64,000 bases of DNA from JACDAV01 sp964626755 (GTDB taxonomy: Bacteria; Chloroflexota; Limnocylindria; Limnocylindrales; CSP1-4): assembly GCA_964626755.1 (NCBI GenBank), contig CAZVGO010000038.1, positions 1 through 64,000 of the forward strand, given 5' to 3'. This document shows, one piece after another, positions 25,729 through 34,668 of the stretch (position 1 is the first letter of the stretch; every line of letters starts with the position of its first letter). The notes beneath the pieces are model-generated. The model saw only the letters and a list, made by a program, of their open reading frames with translations, had not been told where the DNA came from and did no database searches. The translations under genes were made by a program, and so were the position numbers.

Positions 25729-27176
25729 TCGATCGCTTGCGCCGCCGCCCGACGCCCGGCGAACCGGCCCCGCCCGCAGGCGGTCCCCACCCGCCGACGG
25801 CACTCGAGCGGATGGCCCTGTGGATCGATTCGCGGACCGGTCTCGCGGGGGTCACCCGGAGCGCCCTCCGCAAGGTGTTCCCCGACCACTGGTCGTTCCT
25901 CCTCGGCGAGGTCGCCCTGTTCTGCTTCGTCATCCTCCTCGCCACCGGCACGTTCCTGACGTTCTTCTACGTCGCGAGCGCGGAGCCGGTCACGTACGAC
26001 GGCTCGTACCTGCCGCTCCAGGGCGCGGAGGTCTCCGCCGCGTTCGATTCGGTCATGAGCCTGAGCTTCGAGGTCCGGGCGGGCCTGCTCATGCGCCAGA
26101 TTCACCACTGGACGGCGCTCGTGTTCGTGGCCGTCGTGATCCTCCACCTGTGCCGGGTGTTCTTCACCGGTGCGTTCCGGCGGCCACGTGAACTGAACTG
26201 GCTGATCGGGTTCACGCTCCTCGTGCTCGTCCTCCTCGAAGGACTCACCGGCTACTCGCTGCCGGACGATCTCCTCTCGGGAACCGGCGCCCGGATCGCC
26301 TACTCGACAGCGCTGTCGATTCCGTTCATCGGGCCGTGGGTAGCCTCCCTCATCTTCGGCGGCGAGTTCCCGACGATCGCGCTGATCGGCCGCTTCTACG
26401 TCATCCACATCCTGCTCATACCCGGCCTGCTCATCGGGCTGATCGTCGTGCACCTCGCCCTGCTCGTGCTCCACAAGCACACCCAGTGGCGGGGCGGGCC
26501 GGCCCGCGAGACGAACGTCGTGGGGCACTACTTCTGGCCAAGGCAGGTGTTCCTCTCGACGGGCCTGTTCTTCCTGACGGCGGCGTGGGTGTCGCTCCTC
26601 GGCGGCCTCTTCCAGATCAATCCGATCTGGGCGTACGGCCCGTTCGACGCGGCGGTCGTCGCGTCGCCGGCCCAGCCGGACTGGTACCTCGGCTGGCTCG
26701 ACGGTGCGCTCCGGATCTGGCCGGCGTTCGAGCCGACCATCCTGGGGGTGACGATCCCGGGCTCGTTCATCCCCGGAATCGTCGTGCCCGGGATCCTCTT
26801 CACGATCGTCGCCCTGTGGCCGTTCATCGAGGCTCGCCTGACGGGCGACGGCCGCGAGCATCACCTGCTCGACCAGATCTGGGAGCACCCGCTGCGGACG
26901 GCCGCCGGGGTGGCGATTCTCACGATCTTCGGGGTGCTCACCCTGGCCGGCGGAAACGACATCCTCGCCTACTACTTCTCGACCGAGCTCGAGGCGCTGA
27001 CGATCCTGTTCCGCGTGCTCGTGCTCGTCCTGCCTGTCGTCGCCTGGGTGACGACGTATCGCCTCTGCGAGGCGCGACGGGCGCGGGAGGCCGGGACGTC
27101 GAGGCCGGGATCGCCGAAGGGCGGCGTTGCCCTGCGGCGGACGGCGAACGGCGGGTTCGAAGAGGTCGAGCCGTGA
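25725..27176 (+). CDS. qcrB: Cytochrome b subunit of the bc complex
   Basis: This 483-aa membrane protein carries both b hemes. The His pairs are 127/141 (13 residues between) and 228/243 (14 between); the second spacing is that of b6 and Gram-positive QcrB. The quinol-site sequence reads PDWY rather than the classical PEWY, as in many actinobacteria. About eight helices can be placed. GTG at 25725 overlaps the qcrA stop in GTGA. The C-terminal tail (about 450-483) is Arg-rich and cytosolic. Confidence 0.92.
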   Translation: MIDRLRRRPTPGEPAPPAGGPHPPTALERMALWIDSRTGLAGVTRSALRKVFPDHWSFLLGEVALFCFVILLATGTFLTFFYVASAEPVTYDGSYLPLQGAEVSAAFDSVMSLSFEVRAGLLMRQIHHWTALVFVAVVILHLCRVFFTGAFRRPRELNWLIGFTLLVLVLLEGLTGYSLPDDLLSGTGARIAYSTALSIPFIGPWVASLIFGGEFPTIALIGRFYVIHILLIPGLLIGLIVVHLALLVLHKHTQWRGGPARETNVVGHYFWPRQVFLSTGLFFLTAAWVSLLGGLFQINPIWAYGPFDAAVVASPAQPDWYLGWLDGALRIWPAFEPTILGVTIPGSFIPGIVVPGILFTIVALWPFIEARLTGDGREHHLLDQIWEHPLRTAAGVAILTIFGVLTLAGGNDILAYYFSTELEALTILFRVLVLVLPVVAWVTTYRLCEARRAREAGTSRPGSPKGGVALRRTANGGFEEVEP

Positions 27177-27895
27177 TGGGTCCGAGGGGTCCGAGGGGCC
27201 CGAGACTCGCGGCCGGCGTCGGGTTGCTCTCCCTGGCCGCGGCCGCCTGCCTGCCCGCGCCGGCGACGACGGAGGCGCGCGACATCGCATCGCTGTACAC
27301 GATCTTCCTCGCGGTGGCGGCGGTCGTGGCGGCCATCGTCCTCGGGCTGGCGACCTGGTCCGTGATCCGCTACCGCGCCGGGCGGTCCGATGCCCTCCCG
27401 GAGCAGGTCCATGGCAACACCAGGCTCGAGGTCCTCTGGACGGTCGTGCCGGCCGTGACGATCGCGGTCCTGTTCGGGTTCACGCTCGTGACGCTGGCGC
27501 GGGTTGACACGGTCGAACCGGTCGAGCCCGAGCGGGGCGCCGAGATCGAGGTCACCGCCTTCCGCTGGGGCTGGACGTTCACGTACCCGGCCGAGGGGAT
27601 CACCGTCAGCGGTTTCCAGGAGCCCGGGCCGGAGGTCGTCGTCCCGGTCGGGGAGCCGATCACGGTGCGCCTGAACTCGGCCGATGTCGTCCACTCATTC
27701 TACGTTCCCCGGTTCCTGTTCAAGCGCGACGTCGTCCCGGGCCGAGAGAACGTCTTCCAGTTCACGGTCGAGGAGGCCGGGTCGTATGGCGGCCAGTGCG
27801 CCGAGTTCTGCGGCCTGTACCACGCCCGGATGCCGTTCACCGTGACGGCCGTCGCGCGGGCCGACTACGAGGCCTGGCTCGCGGCGCAGCCGTGA
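27176..27895 (+). CDS. ctaC: Cytochrome c oxidase subunit II
   Basis: This 239-aa subunit has a lipoprotein-type signal ending LSLAAAAC with Cys25, two membrane helices (SLYTIFLAVAAVVAAIVLGL, LWTVVPAVTIAVLFGFTLV) and a CuA cupredoxin domain. The CuA ligands are His in DVVHSFYVP and Cys208, Glu210, Cys212, His216 and Met219 in CAEFCGLYHARM. It takes electrons from the cytochrome c domain. ATG at 27176 and the in-frame GTG at 27173 are both possible starts; both overlap the qcrB stop. It has no fused heme c domain, consistent with the QcrC diheme. Confidence 0.92.
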   Translation: MGPRGPRGPRLAAGVGLLSLAAAACLPAPATTEARDIASLYTIFLAVAAVVAAIVLGLATWSVIRYRAGRSDALPEQVHGNTRLEVLWTVVPAVTIAVLFGFTLVTLARVDTVEPVEPERGAEIEVTAFRWGWTFTYPAEGITVSGFQEPGPEVVVPVGEPITVRLNSADVVHSFYVPRFLFKRDVVPGRENVFQFTVEEAGSYGGQCAEFCGLYHARMPFTVTAVARADYEAWLAAQP

Positions 27896-29460
27896 TCTGG
27901 CTCACGACGACCGACCACAAGCGGATCGGGATCCTCTACCTCGTCAGTGCCTTCGCATTCTTCCTGCTCGGGGGCGTCATCGCACTGCTCATGCGGACGG
28001 AGCTGGCCGCCCCCGGCCTCCAGGTGACCGACGAGCACGGCTACAACCAGATGTTCACGATGCACGGCACGATCATGATGCTGCTGTTCGCGACGCCGAC
28101 CAGCGCGGCGCTCGCGAACTTTCTCGTGCCGCTCCAGGTCGGGACGGCGGACATGGTCTTCCCGCGTCTCAACGCGCTGTCGTTCTGGCTGTTCCTGTTC
28201 GGCGGTGTGATCGTGCTGTCCGGCTACGCGGCCGCCGGTGGCCCGGCGGACGTCGGCTGGACCGGCTATCCACCGAACTCCGAGCTCGCGTACTCGACGA
28301 CGACCGGCACGGACCTGTGGATCATCGGCCTCGCGCTGACCGGCGTCGCGAGCATCCTCGGCGCGCTCAACTTCACGATCACGATCTACACGCGCCGGGC
28401 GCCCGGGATGTCGATGCTCCGCCTGCCGATCTTCACGTGGACGGTCCTCGTCACCGCGATCCTCATCCTGTTCTCGTTCCCGGCCCTCACCGCTGCGCTC
28501 GCGATGCTCCTGCTCGACCGCCGGTTCGGAGCCTCGTTCTTCCTTCCATCCGAGGGCGGAGACGCGATCCTCTGGCAGCACCTCTTCTGGTTCTTCGGCC
28601 ACCCCGAGGTCTACATCGTCATCCTGCCGTTCTTCGGGATTCTGTCCGAGGTCATCCCGGTCTTCGCCCGCAAGCCGCTGTTCGGCTACCGGGCGTTCGT
28701 CCTCGCGACGATCCTCATCGGCGTCTACTCGTTCACCGTGTGGGCCCACCACATGTTCACGACCGGCGCGGTGGCGAACCCGTTCTTCAGCATCATGACG
28801 TTCATCATCGCCGTGCCGACCGGGATCAAGTTCTTCAACTGGATCGCGACGATGTGGCGCGGACGGCTCACGTTCCCGACCCCGATGCTGTGGTGCCTCG
28901 GGTTCCTCTACCTGTTCCTGTTCGGGGGGATCACCGGGATCATCCTCGGCTCGCCGCCGCTCGATTACGCCTTCCACGATACGTACTTCGTCGTCGCCCA
29001 CTTTCACAACGTGCTCGTGAGCGGCACGGTCTTCGCGCTGTTCGCCGGGCTCTACTTCTGGTTCCCGAAGATGACCGGCCGGCGCCTGTCCGAGGGCCTC
29101 GGCCGGATCCATTTCTGGACATGGGTCGTGGGCTTCACGCTCACGTTCCTGCCGCAGTACCAGCTCGGGGCGAGCGGGATGCCGCGGCGCTATGCCGATT
29201 ACCCGGCGAGCGCCGGCTGGACGGAGCTGAACCAGCTGTCGACGGCCGGCAGCCTGCTGCTGGGAGTCGGCGTTCTCGTGTTCCTCGCCGCCGTCGTTCT
29301 GGCGTTGCGGCGGCCGGCGGACCAGCCGCCCGACCCGTGGGGCGCGAACTCGCTCGAGTGGTGGGCGGATTCGCCACCGCCCCACCACAACTTCCGGACG
29401 CTCCCGCCGATCCGCTCCGAGCGGCCGGTGTTCGACGCCCGGCAGGAGGGCGGGGTATGA
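27892..29460 (+). CDS. ctaD: Cytochrome c oxidase subunit I
   Basis: The catalytic subunit (522 aa) of an aa3-type oxidase carries heme a, heme a3 and CuB. Heme and copper ligands are present: His in MHGTIMM, WFFGHPEVYIVILP with the His-Tyr cross-link pair, AHHMFTTG for CuB, and AHFHNVLVSG for heme a3/a. The Glu of the D-channel would lie in the HPEVY motif, which is the A-type signature. About twelve helices fit. The GTG start overlaps the subunit II stop by 4 bases. Confidence 0.95.
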   Translation: MIWLTTTDHKRIGILYLVSAFAFFLLGGVIALLMRTELAAPGLQVTDEHGYNQMFTMHGTIMMLLFATPTSAALANFLVPLQVGTADMVFPRLNALSFWLFLFGGVIVLSGYAAAGGPADVGWTGYPPNSELAYSTTTGTDLWIIGLALTGVASILGALNFTITIYTRRAPGMSMLRLPIFTWTVLVTAILILFSFPALTAALAMLLLDRRFGASFFLPSEGGDAILWQHLFWFFGHPEVYIVILPFFGILSEVIPVFARKPLFGYRAFVLATILIGVYSFTVWAHHMFTTGAVANPFFSIMTFIIAVPTGIKFFNWIATMWRGRLTFPTPMLWCLGFLYLFLFGGITGIILGSPPLDYAFHDTYFVVAHFHNVLVSGTVFALFAGLYFWFPKMTGRRLSEGLGRIHFWTWVVGFTLTFLPQYQLGASGMPRRYADYPASAGWTELNQLSTAGSLLLGVGVLVFLAAVVLALRRPADQPPDPWGANSLEWWADSPPPHHNFRTLPPIRSERPVFDARQEGGV

Positions 29461-29876
29461 GGCTCCTGCGGCGCCTCGTGTTCGACGACCCAGCGGAGAC
29501 GCGGTTCTTCCTGTTCCTCGCGGCGTTCGCGCTGGTCATTGGGGCGATCTACTGGCTCGTCAGCCACGAGCCAGCCGGGTCCGTGCTGCTGCTCGCGTTC
29601 GGTGGGGCGACCGGGGTGATGGGGGTCGTCCTGCAGCGGACGGGGAGGCGCGGTGTCGACCGCCCGTTCCTCGACGAGACCGGTCGCTTGCCTTCGGAGA
29701 CGCCGGCCCCGTTCGCGGTCGGGGCCGGGCTCTCGCTCATGGCCCTGACGCCGATCTTCGGGCCGGCGCCGCTCGTCGTCGGGCTGCTGCCGTTTGCCTG
29801 GGGCGCCTGGGCGTGGTTGGGCCGCGCGCGAGCGGAGCTGGATTCGCAAGCGGTCGAGGACGAGCGGGTGGGCTGA
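29457..29876 (+). CDS. Small membrane protein of the oxidase operon
   Basis: This 139-aa protein has hydrophobic segments FFLFLAAFALVIGAIYWLV, GSVLLLAFGGATGVMGVV, a third around LMALTPIFG and a fourth in LVVGLLPFAWGAWAWL. It overlaps the subunit I stop by 4 bases, so it is almost surely an oxidase subunit or assembly partner. It resembles actinobacterial subunit IV (CtaF) in size and place, but identity was not proven. No subunit III gene follows. Confidence 0.7.
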   Translation: MRLLRRLVFDDPAETRFFLFLAAFALVIGAIYWLVSHEPAGSVLLLAFGGATGVMGVVLQRTGRRGVDRPFLDETGRLPSETPAPFAVGAGLSLMALTPIFGPAPLVVGLLPFAWGAWAWLGRARAELDSQAVEDERVG

Positions 29877-29886
29877 GCGCCGCGGA

Positions 29887-29918
29887 TGCGCAATCGGGCC
29901 GCCGAAGAACGTTGCGCA
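29887..29918 (+). terminator. Hairpin after the respiratory operon
   Basis: TGCGCAA (29887-29893) and TTGCGCA (29912-29918) form a 7-bp stem over an 18-base loop, 10 bases after the last stop. There is no T run. It may be a degenerate relative of the TTGC-type palindromes at 3.1 kb rather than a true terminator. Confidence 0.3.
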
Positions 29919-29931
29919 AGCGAAATCCCTG

Positions 29932-29952
29932 CGAAGTCGTACTACGAAGTCG
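29932..29952 (+). promoter_or_regulatory. Tandem CGAAGTCG direct repeat upstream of the metal ATPase
   Basis: CGAAGTCG occurs at 29932-29939 and again at 29945-29952, a 13-base period. It lies between the oxidase operon and the CopB gene and might bind a regulator; no family was matched. Confidence 0.25.
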
Positions 29953-29995
29953 CAATACACCACGCCGCGGGAGGTCTCCTGGCGGACCCGCAGCG

Positions 29996-30109
29996 TTGAC
30001 AGCGGCGGGGGTCGAGGTCGACCTCGACGCCCGCCGGGTCCGCATGGATGGCCGCCCGATCCGCACAAGCCGGAACGAGTGGCTGCTCCTCGAGCTCCTC
30101 CTCTCGTAA
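29996..30109 (+). pseudogene. Remnant of a winged-helix (OmpR/PhoB-type) regulator
   Basis: Thirty-seven codons read GVEVDLDARRVRMDGRPIR and then SRNEWLLLELLLS before TAA. This is the start of the OmpR/PhoB winged-helix domain (beta strands followed by the T-x-x-E-(W/F)-x-LL helix), but the recognition helix and the receiver domain are missing. It ends 10 bases before the CopB start. It is most likely the fossil of a response regulator that once controlled the metal ATPase. A short translated leader peptide is the alternative. Confidence 0.5.
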
Positions 30110-30119
30110 GCTGAGCGCG

Positions 30120-32207
30120 ATGGACCACAGCGCGCACGCCGGCCACGACATGCCGGACGGCCACGCCGGCCACGACATGCCCGCCGGCTCCGCCGCCGCG
30201 CACGACAAGCACGCCGGCCACTCGGTCGCGATGTTCCGCGACAAGTTCTGGCTGAGCCTCCTGCTCACGCTGCCCGTCCTCTTCTGGAGCCACGACCTCC
30301 AGGAGTGGCTCGGTTACGAGGCGCCGATGTTCCCGGGTTCGGAGTACCTCGCGGCGATCCTCGGCACGGTCGTGTTCCTGTACGGCGGGCTCGTTTTCGT
30401 CCGCAGTGCGGCGGGCGAGTTGCGCGACCGGCAGCCCGGGATGATGACCCTCATTTCGTTGGCGATCGTCGTGGCGTTCGTCACGAGCTGGGCAGGGACG
30501 CTCGGCCTGTTCGAGATCGAGATCTGGTGGGAGCTCGCCACACTCATCACGATCATGTTGCTCGGCCACTGGCTCGAGATGCGCTCGATCGCCCAGGCGC
30601 GCGGGGCACTCGACGCCCTCGCCGCGCTGCTCCCCGACACGGCGGAACGGGTGACCGCCGATGCGACCGAGACAGTTTCGCTCACCGAGCTCAAGGTCGG
30701 CGATGTCGTGCTCGTGCGTCCGGGCGCGCGGGTGCCGGTCGATGGCACGGTCGTCGAGGGATCCGCCGACGTCGACGAGTCGATCATCACTGGCGAGTCC
30801 CGCCCCGTGACCAAGGCCCCGAGCGACCAGGTGATCGCCGGCAGCGTCGCGGCCGGCGGCAGCCTCCGTGTCCGCGTCGACGCCCTCGGGGAGGAGACGG
30901 CCCTGTCCGGGATCATGCGGCTCGTCGCTGCGGCCCAGGCGTCCGGGTCGCGGGCGCAGGCCCTCGCGGACCGCGCGGCCGCGATCCTGTTCTACGTCGC
31001 CCTCGGCGCCGGGATCGTCACCCTGGTCACGTGGTGGCTCCTCGGCGACCGCGAGGGGGCCCTCATCCGAACGGCGACCGTGCTCGTCATCGCCTGTCCC
31101 CACGCCCTCGGTCTCGCGATCCCCCTTGTCATCGCCATCAGCACGTCGCTGGGCGCCCGCAACGGCCTGCTCGTCAAGGATCGCCTCGCGCTCGAGCGGG
31201 CACGGGAGATCGATACCGTCATCTTCGACAAGACGGGCACGCTCACGAAGGGGGCACCCGTCCTCGCCGACGCGCGAGTCGCGTCGGGTGCCCGTGAGGA
31301 CGAAGTGTTCGGGCACATCGCCGCCGCCGAAGCCGACTCCGAGCATCCGCTTGCCCGCGCGATCGTCGAAGGCGTTCGCCGGCACGGCCACGAACCGCGC
31401 ACGGGAAGCGACTTCCGGGCCGAGCCGGGCGTTGGCGTGCGGGCTCGTGTAGAGGGCGTCGAGGTGGCGGTGGGTGGGCCGCGGATGCTCGAGGTCGACA
31501 GGCTCGAAGTTCCCCCGGAGCTGGCAGAGGCCGCGACGCGCTGGGCCGGGGAGGGCCGGATCGTCCTCTACGGCGCCCTCGACAGCCGGGTCGTGGCTGC
31601 AATCGCGCTCGAAGACGAGATTCGTCCGGAATCCGCGGAGGCCGTGGCCGAGCTCCACCGGCTCGGGATCCGCGTGGCGATGATTACCGGCGATAGCCAG
31701 GCCGTCGCGGACACCGTTGCGCGGCGCCTCGGGATCGACGAGGTGGCGGCCCAGGTCCTGCCGGCCGACAAGGCGGCGGCCGTCGCACGGTTCCAGGCGG
31801 GCGGCCGAAGAGTCGCGTTCGTTGGCGACGGCGTGAATGACGCGCCCGCGCTGGCCCAGGCTGACGTCGGCATCGCGATCGGCGCCGGCACGGACGTCGC
31901 CGTCGAGTCAGCGGGGATCGTGCTCGTGCGCTCCGATCCCCGCGATGTCGTCGGCGCGATCACTCTGTCGCGGGCCGCCTACCAGAAGATGATCCAGAAC
32001 CTCGTCTGGGCGGCCGGCTACAACGTCGTCGCGATCCCCGTCGCGGCAGGCTTGCTCGTGCCGTGGGGCTTCGACCTGCCGATGGCCGTCGGCGCCGTAG
32101 CGATGAGTCTTTCGACGATCATCGTCGCGGCCAACGCCCAGCTACTTCGGCGGGTCCGCCTGCGGCCCGAGGATCGGCCGTCGTCCCCAATGCCGCAACC
32201 GGCGTGA
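30120..32207 (+). CDS. copB: CopB-type heavy-metal P-type ATPase
   Basis: This 695-aa P1B ATPase starts with a His/Met-rich tail (DHSAHAGHDMPDGHAGHDM), which probably binds copper or silver, in place of a Cys-x-x-Cys domain. The membrane motif is CPH (IACPHALGLAIP), the mark of the P1B-3/CopB group exporting Cu(II)/Ag(I). The catalytic Asp sits in DKTGTLTKG, the actuator has ITGESRPV, and GDGVNDAPAL is present, as is the P1B-specific HP in SEHPLA. ATG at 30120 directly starts the His-rich tail. The YHS gene that follows is in the same direction. It is weakly linked to the oxidase operon upstream by metal need. Confidence 0.92.
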   Translation: MDHSAHAGHDMPDGHAGHDMPAGSAAAHDKHAGHSVAMFRDKFWLSLLLTLPVLFWSHDLQEWLGYEAPMFPGSEYLAAILGTVVFLYGGLVFVRSAAGELRDRQPGMMTLISLAIVVAFVTSWAGTLGLFEIEIWWELATLITIMLLGHWLEMRSIAQARGALDALAALLPDTAERVTADATETVSLTELKVGDVVLVRPGARVPVDGTVVEGSADVDESIITGESRPVTKAPSDQVIAGSVAAGGSLRVRVDALGEETALSGIMRLVAAAQASGSRAQALADRAAAILFYVALGAGIVTLVTWWLLGDREGALIRTATVLVIACPHALGLAIPLVIAISTSLGARNGLLVKDRLALERAREIDTVIFDKTGTLTKGAPVLADARVASGAREDEVFGHIAAAEADSEHPLARAIVEGVRRHGHEPRTGSDFRAEPGVGVRARVEGVEVAVGGPRMLEVDRLEVPPELAEAATRWAGEGRIVLYGALDSRVVAAIALEDEIRPESAEAVAELHRLGIRVAMITGDSQAVADTVARRLGIDEVAAQVLPADKAAAVARFQAGGRRVAFVGDGVNDAPALAQADVGIAIGAGTDVAVESAGIVLVRSDPRDVVGAITLSRAAYQKMIQNLVWAAGYNVVAIPVAAGLLVPWGFDLPMAVGAVAMSLSTIIVAANAQLLRRVRLRPEDRPSSPMPQPA

Positions 32208-32256
32208 GCATCTGGATCGGTCGCATCATCTGGCCGGACTCACCCAGGAGGAGAGC

Positions 32257-32655
32257 TTGAGCGGATCTCGCCCAGCCACAGTGATCGATCCCGTCTGCGG
32301 AATGACCGTCGATACCGCTCGCGCCGAGGCCGAGGGCCGGACGACGGAGTTCGAAGGACGCACATATGCCTTCTGCCGGGCGGGATGCCTTCGGGCTTTC
32401 CGCGAGGACCCCGCACCGCATGCCGCGAAGGCGCAGATGGCCCAGACCGCGCACGCACTTGTGCTGGCTGGTGCCCTGCCCGTCATCGACGAGGGCATGC
32501 GCCTCTGGTACGAGAGATGCTCGTGCTGCCTTTCGGAGGCCTTCCCGGAAGTGAAGGCCGCGCTCGACGCCGAACGAGCGGCCGCCGCTGTGCCGGCCGT
32601 GGATCCGGGGATTTGCGAGATCGCGGAAGCCCATGAGGAGGTCGGAGCCCGGTAG
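32257..32655 (+). CDS. YHS-domain protein with a C-terminal Cys cluster
   Basis: This 132-aa protein starts with a YHS domain (IDPVCGMTVD, then FEGRTYAFCRAGCLRAF), a small metal-binding fold often fused to copper ATPases. The second half is mostly helical and has CSCC and a late Cys (GICEIAEAHEE). It starts at TTG, set by AGGAGG 5 bases upstream. It lies 49 bases after copB, so it may be a separate metallochaperone for that pump. The function is inferred from the domain and neighbour. Confidence 0.75.
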   Translation: MSGSRPATVIDPVCGMTVDTARAEAEGRTTEFEGRTYAFCRAGCLRAFREDPAPHAAKAQMAQTAHALVLAGALPVIDEGMRLWYERCSCCLSEAFPEVKAALDAERAAAAVPAVDPGICEIAEAHEEVGAR

Positions 32656-32686
32656 GAACCGCCCCGCGGGGTCGTGAGGCGCAGAT

Positions 32687-32816
32687 ACCAACACGATTGG
32701 TCAAAACGCCAGCGACGCGAGCAGAGCGGGCCCCGGCGCGGCCGATTCGTGCGTGGAGCCTCACCGGTGAGGTGTCCAGGAGGCCGCTGCGCGGCGTTAC
32801 CACCAAGCCGATTGGT
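32687..32816. promoter_or_regulatory. Two ACCAA-N5-TTGGT palindromes
   Basis: ACCAACACGATTGGT (32687-32701) and ACCAAGCCGATTGGT (32802-32816) are near-identical 15-base palindromes 115 bases apart. Each is followed by CAAAACGCCA within 20 bases. They look like operators for a dimeric regulator (TetR- or MarR-sized). No gene starts nearby on either strand, so the regulated gene may be lost. The rest of 32656-33018 holds only the hairpin below. Confidence 0.45.
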
Positions 32817-32843
32817 AAACGAGGCAAAACGCCACCACAAGAG

Positions 32844-32881
32844 ACGAACGGCCCGGGGAGAGGGGACCCAGGGCCGTTCGT
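32844..32881. terminator. Strong 11-bp hairpin
   Basis: ACGAACGGCCC (32844-32854) pairs perfectly with GGGCCGTTCGT (32871-32881) across a purine-rich 16-base loop. It stands between the YHS gene and the convergent carboxypeptidase gene and could stop transcription from both sides, although no T run follows. Confidence 0.55.
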
Positions 32882-33018
32882 CGTTACGAAGGAACGCCCC
32901 GTCACCGGCGTTCCCACAGGTAGAAGCACTCTCCGACCGCCACGAGACTAGGCGCGGGGTCGTAGACGGCGTGCGCGCCCCACACAGCGGCGCGTTGCAG
33001 TCTTGTGGCGCGAGGAGC

Positions 33019-34668
33019 CTAGGGCCGCTCGATCCGGACGTCGTCGACGCCCGCCTCGACGAGGCTGTCGACGTCGCCGTCGGTCGCCTCGAAGACGATT
33101 CGGATCGTCTGGCCGGCCCACGGCGTCATCGCCACCCGGGCGGTCGCCCAGGCGGCCGCGTCGACCCCCGGCCCGCCCAGCTCCTGGAGCACGAGCGTCC
33201 GCGCCCCCGTCCCGTCCTCGATGTACGCGCGAAACGCGTCCGCCGTCGTCGACCCCAGCTGGTGGGCGAGGTAGTAGCGGAACTGCAGGGCGCCGACTTG
33301 CGCCGGCAGCGTGACCGGCGCCGAGCGGACCGTCGTGGTGCCTCCGTCGACGTCGCTCGCGCTCGCGGCGCCGTTGACCTTCCGGCCGGTCACGAGACCG
33401 GCTCTCCCGGACGTCGTCGTTCCCATCTGGGTCATCTTGCGGACCCGCGAGATCGCGTCGGGGTTGCCCCACTGCCAGACCCCGCCGGTCGCCGTGTCCG
33501 TGCCGTACGGGTTCACGACCCAGCCCCGGTTGATCTCCAGGTCGTCGTACAGCGCCCCGCAGTGGGTCTTGACCTTGCCGGTCCAGCGATACGGGCAGGC
33601 GCCCACGTCGATCACGAACAGGAGGGCGGTCCGGTTGCGCGCCGTCTGCGCGGCGATGCGCTCATCGGCCGGGTAGTGGTCCCCCCAGACGGTCGCCGTC
33701 TCGGGCGGGTAGAGCTCCCACGTGTACGAGAAGATGCGATGGACGCCGTACATCCAGTCGATCTGGTCGCCGTCGGTGATGTACAGGTCGCTCGACTGCT
33801 GCGCCTTGTACCCGTTCCGGCCGGCCTGGCCCTTGGCGAAGGCCACGATCGCGTTGTAGTCGTCGACCGACATGTCCGCCGGCCGGTTCGTCTTCGTGTA
33901 GCCGTACGGCCAGAGGACGAGCTGGCCGTTCGTGTGGAACGAGACGTGGCTCTTGATCTGCTGGCGCCCGTCGATCACCCGGCTGTTGACGAAGTCGCGC
34001 ATCGCCCGGACCTCGGGCGCCGACCAGGCCGCCGGCCCGCGGTACGTGTTCGCGGACTTTGCGCCGGAGGATCCGCCGCAGCAGCCCCAGCGGTAGCCGT
34101 AATTCCGGTTGAGATCGGTCCCGACGTAGCTCGAGCCGGCATTCGGCTGGCGGTTCTTCCGCCAGGCCCGGTAGGGCCGGTGGCTGCCGGTCGTGGCCGT
34201 CAGGTCGAACTCGAAACCGTCCGGGTTGACGGCAAAGACGATGAAGGTCTCCCGCCCGTTGACGAGGGCCCTGACCCTGGGATCGGTCCCGTAGTCCACC
34301 GTGAGCACCCGGAGGAGGTAGAGCGCCTGCTCCACGGTCATGTGCTCCCGGGCATGGTGGAGGGCGTCGAACAGGATCTCCGGCTCGGGCTCGTCGATCG
34401 CGACGTTGTCGCTGATCTTGGCCGCCCAGATCTCCCGGCCCTGGTGGCTCTGGCCGATCGAGAAGACATCGACGATATCCGGGTAGGCCGCCTCCGCGGC
34501 GTGGATCTCGGCGACCATCTCCGGGAAGTTGTGGTAGCGCGAATCCTTGGCCGGGAAGTCCGGCGAAGCCGCCGCGACCGAGGCGGGGGCGAATCCGGCG
34601 AGGATGAGCGCCACGAGCCCGAAGGCCACGGCGACGCGAGGACGGGGCTGGCGGGGACGCGAATGCAT
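33019..34668 (-). CDS. Secreted zinc carboxypeptidase (M14 family)
   Basis: This 549-aa exported peptidase removes C-terminal residues from peptides. It has a signal peptide (VAVAFGLVALILAGFAPASV). The zinc ligands are His105 and Glu108 in HARE and His245 in SFHTNG, and the catalytic Glu318 lies in YTWELYPP. Substrate-binding TDLNRNY is present. A C-terminal beta-sandwich of about 150 residues (from SGRAGLVTGR) probably binds a surface. ATG at 34668 starts the signal peptide. It is divergent from the CAP-domain gene. Confidence 0.92.
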   Translation of the reverse strand: MHSRPRQPRPRVAVAFGLVALILAGFAPASVAAASPDFPAKDSRYHNFPEMVAEIHAAEAAYPDIVDVFSIGQSHQGREIWAAKISDNVAIDEPEPEILFDALHHAREHMTVEQALYLLRVLTVDYGTDPRVRALVNGRETFIVFAVNPDGFEFDLTATTGSHRPYRAWRKNRQPNAGSSYVGTDLNRNYGYRWGCCGGSSGAKSANTYRGPAAWSAPEVRAMRDFVNSRVIDGRQQIKSHVSFHTNGQLVLWPYGYTKTNRPADMSVDDYNAIVAFAKGQAGRNGYKAQQSSDLYITDGDQIDWMYGVHRIFSYTWELYPPETATVWGDHYPADERIAAQTARNRTALLFVIDVGACPYRWTGKVKTHCGALYDDLEINRGWVVNPYGTDTATGGVWQWGNPDAISRVRKMTQMGTTTSGRAGLVTGRKVNGAASASDVDGGTTTVRSAPVTLPAQVGALQFRYYLAHQLGSTTADAFRAYIEDGTGARTLVLQELGGPGVDAAAWATARVAMTPWAGQTIRIVFEATDGDVDSLVEAGVDDVRIERP

